A DNA stretch of 54,283 nucleotides. Source: Pyxidicoccus fallax. Its GTDB lineage: Bacteria > Myxococcota > Myxococcia > Myxococcales > Myxococcaceae. The notes under the pieces are model-generated. The model saw nothing but the letters and a program-made list of their open reading frames with translations, made no database searches and was not told the DNA's origin. The stretch spans positions 1 through 54,283 of the forward strand of contig NZ_JABBJJ010000042.1 in NCBI RefSeq assembly GCF_012933655.1, written 5' to 3'. Positions 52,422 to 54,283 of the stretch are shown here, in pieces. Every line of letters begins with the position of its first letter. The first letter of the stretch is position 1. A program made the position numbers and the translations under genes.

Positions 52422-54158
52422 CTACTTGCCGGTGTAGATGCCGATGGCGCCCCGGTGGGTGATGTTGCCCGTCTTGTCGCGGAAGGCGTCGAAGGCCACC
52501 AGCACCTTGCGGTTCTCGCCGCTGCCCACGACCTGGATGTCCCAGACGGGCAGGCCGGCCAGGTTGCCGAGCACGCTGTTGTGGCTGACGAAGTCGCCCT
52601 CGGTGTGCATCCGCATCAGGCCGCCACCCCAGCGGTGGCCAATCCACAGGCTGCCGTCCAGCGGATCCCTCTCGAGCGAGGACACGAAGCGCTCATGCTC
52701 GGCCGCGAGGTGGCGCGCCGTCACCACGCCCGTGCTGTCCATCTTCGCCAGGCCCCGGGCGAAGCTGGACAGCCACACCGTGCCGTCCGGCATGAGGACC
52801 AGGTCGCTGATGAGGTCGTCGATGCGCTGCGCACCCGTGGGTTTGTCCGCCTCGCCCACGAGGTCGGGCCAGACGTCGATGCGGTTCTTGACGTGCTTCT
52901 TCTCCTCCGTCTGCTTGCGCGCCGCCTCGAAGTTCCACGGGCCACCGACGGTGTGGCCCTCGAGGTTGGTCATGATCTTGAAGCGCGAGGTGCGGATGTG
53001 CGTGCCCATCCACACGTCACCGTCGGGCCGCACCGCCACGCCCCAGACGTCGCCGGCCAGCCGGCTGTCCTCGCTGGTGTCGTCACCCATGAGGATGGCC
53101 GGGTGCACGTGCTCCATGACGCCGAACTTGCAGCGCTGGCGCGTCTCGCGGCCAATCTCGTTCCCCGCCGCGTCCTTCTGGATGTAGACCCACTCGTTGG
53201 CGGCGCGAATCTCCGGGTTGGAGCACGTCTCGGCGCCCGCGTAGTTCGGCTCGCCCCAGGCGAGGCCGTGGTTGGAGGCGAACCAGAGGCTGTCGCGCTG
53301 CTTGTCCCAGACGATGCGGTTCACCGTGCAGAGCTTCTCGCGGTGGCCGTAGCCCGGCACCGAGTGCGCGGGCGAGTGGATGTCGTAGTGCTGCACCTTG
53401 AGGGTGCCGTCGTCCTGGAGCTCCACGCGGTCCGCGTCACCGCTCTTGTAGATGGCGGGGTCCTCGAGCTCGCCCGGGGCCTTGTAGAACTCGCTCTCGC
53501 AGTTGTCCCGGCCCTGGTAGCCGACCCACACGGTGCCGGCGGGGCCGCCAGCGACGGAAATCACCTTGAGGTAGCGCTTCTCCGGGGCGGGGTCCTTGCC
53601 CTTCCACGGGGCCCACGGCTTCAGGCCATCCGCCATGGTGTAGCACTTGAAGGTGGAGGCGTTGGGCTTCAGCAGGCAGAGGCCGTCCTCGCCGCCGGCC
53701 ACCCAGAGGTTGCCACCCTCGTCCTCGGTGACGCCGAGCACCTCGCGCGGAGCCCCCTGCGCGGCTCCGAGGAAGCGCCAGCCGTTCGCGTCCGGAGGGA
53801 CGTTGTTGCCGCCACCGCCACCGCCGCCATCCGGCGTGCCGGAGTCAGGCGTCCCCGAGTCGGGCGTGCCGGAGTCCGGAGTGCCGGAGTCGGGCGTGCC
53901 GGAATCGGGCGTTCCCGAGTCGGGTGTGCCGGAGTCCGGAGTGCCGGAGTCGGGCGTGCCGGCGTCAGGCTCCCCGACGGGCGGCGGGTTCTCTTCTTCG
54001 GGCGGCGGGGGTTCCTCGTCGCCGACCGACGGGTTCTCGTCCACCGGAGGGTCCTCCACGGCTGGACGGGTATCGGGTGTGCCGCCTCCGCCGCACCCCA
54101 CCCACAACGCCGCGCCCAACAGTCCTGCCCACCACCTGCCTCGTCCCAGCCAGCGCAT
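52422..54158 (-). CDS. Lipoprotein with TPDSG repeat linker and propeller domain
   Basis: A 578-residue lipoprotein: MRWLGRGRWWAGLLGAALWV then GC (lipobox WVGC). A Pro/Glu segment leads to about eight TPDSG pentapeptides and a Gly-rich run (residues about 64-120). The remainder has repeat motifs typical of two-component-regulator propellers (EVLGVTEDEGGNLWVAGGED, DLVLMPDGTVWLSSFARGLA, DPLDGSLWIGHRWGGGL, DVWGVAVRPDGDVWMGTHIR). It has no kinase domain. An in-frame ATG at 54176 adds six residues. It ends in a series of hairpins. Likely a surface-exposed binding protein; ligand unknown. Confidence 0.85.
   Translation of the reverse strand: MRWLGRGRWWAGLLGAALWVGCGGGGTPDTRPAVEDPPVDENPSVGDEEPPPPEEENPPPVGEPDAGTPDSGTPDSGTPDSGTPDSGTPDSGTPDSGTPDSGTPDSGTPDGGGGGGGNNVPPDANGWRFLGAAQGAPREVLGVTEDEGGNLWVAGGEDGLCLLKPNASTFKCYTMADGLKPWAPWKGKDPAPEKRYLKVISVAGGPAGTVWVGYQGRDNCESEFYKAPGELEDPAIYKSGDADRVELQDDGTLKVQHYDIHSPAHSVPGYGHREKLCTVNRIVWDKQRDSLWFASNHGLAWGEPNYAGAETCSNPEIRAANEWVYIQKDAAGNEIGRETRQRCKFGVMEHVHPAILMGDDTSEDSRLAGDVWGVAVRPDGDVWMGTHIRTSRFKIMTNLEGHTVGGPWNFEAARKQTEEKKHVKNRIDVWPDLVGEADKPTGAQRIDDLISDLVLMPDGTVWLSSFARGLAKMDSTGVVTARHLAAEHERFVSSLERDPLDGSLWIGHRWGGGLMRMHTEGDFVSHNSVLGNLAGLPVWDIQVVGSGENRKVLVAFDAFRDKTGNITHRGAIGIYTGK
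53826..53971 (-). repeat. 15-bp tandem coding repeat (TPDSG x8, plus PDAG and PDGG ends)
   Basis: Units alternate between about two synonymous DNA forms (for example GTGCCGGAGTCCGGA on the plus strand), indicating higher-order duplication of 30 bp. Spacer between the lipid anchor and the propeller. Confidence 0.85.
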
Positions 54159-54283
54159 ACCCCGGTCTGCCTCCAACGTCCTCCGGCGGACGTTTCACTT
54201 GTAGCCAGGGAGTCCAGAGGCAAGCGCGATGCCAGGGATTGACGGGCCGTGAAAGCCGCGCGGTGGGGTGGAGAGGGAAGGGC

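Noticed and set aside
53826-53971. CRISPR or VNTR outside a gene
   Set aside because: Repeats are in frame within the lipoprotein and encode TPDSG.

Overview
This window is a single high-GC stretch (visibly around 70% G+C, strong G/C preference at third codon positions) that looks like a chromosome segment of a large-genome myxobacterium of the Myxococcus/Corallococcus/Pyxidicoccus type. Supporting signs are the many lipoproteins with relaxed lipoboxes and low-complexity linkers, a membrane-anchored Ser/Thr kinase with a PEGA-like tail, a hybrid histidine kinase, DUF4412 and TPR proteins, and pairs of secreted peptidases. I see no rRNA, tRNA, CRISPR array, insertion sequence or prophage. Species assignment is inference.

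Layout. 0.2-3.8 kb: two exported peptidases (M28, prolyl oligopeptidase). 3.8-8.8 kb: a membrane protein, a LysR regulator divergent from a 69-residue ORF, an NGLSF-repeat lipoprotein, a GST and a DUF4412 protein. 8.9-14.3 kb: mreB, a CmpB-like membrane protein, a small membrane-anchored ORF, a CPA2 antiporter and a GT2 glycosyltransferase. 14.5-18.4 kb: a hybrid kinase with an ethylene-receptor-like sensor, overlapping tail to tail a PLP decarboxylase. 18.6-18.9 kb: a short SelW-like selenoprotein gene with an in-frame TGA (CxxU) and a SECIS-like hairpin, which ordinary gene calling misses. 18.9-23.0 kb: a Tat-type DUF1501 protein and a di-CxxCH lipoprotein. 23.2-27.8 kb: dapD and dapE (lysine/diaminopimelate synthesis) with a ChrR-like cupin protein and an ankyrin protein between them. 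28.0-31.2 kb: a LytS/LytTR two-component pair plus a TPR lipoprotein. 31.4-35.0 kb: a histone-H1-like basic protein and two lipoproteins.

35.4-41.7 kb: an SNF2/SWIM helicase bracketed by four copies of a 23-bp palindromic repeat (one forming the C-terminus of a hydrolase gene), then two tandem Uma2-family genes from a recent duplication. 41.8-46.5 kb: a four-gene unit (Ser/Thr kinase, TPR-PEGA protein, Cys-rich lipoprotein, PstS-like binding protein) behind four 17-bp tandem repeats. 46.5-54.2 kb, minus strand: phhB, an outer-membrane barrel and an EamA transporter in one translationally coupled unit; glpK coupled to a lipoprotein; a Gly-rich small protein; and a propeller lipoprotein with a TPDSG tract.

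The observations most worth following are the SelW-like selenoprotein, the ethylene-receptor-like hybrid kinase, the 17-bp array ahead of the kinase operon, and the palindromic repeat family around the SNF2 gene. All function calls rest on motif recognition by eye; no database search was run.
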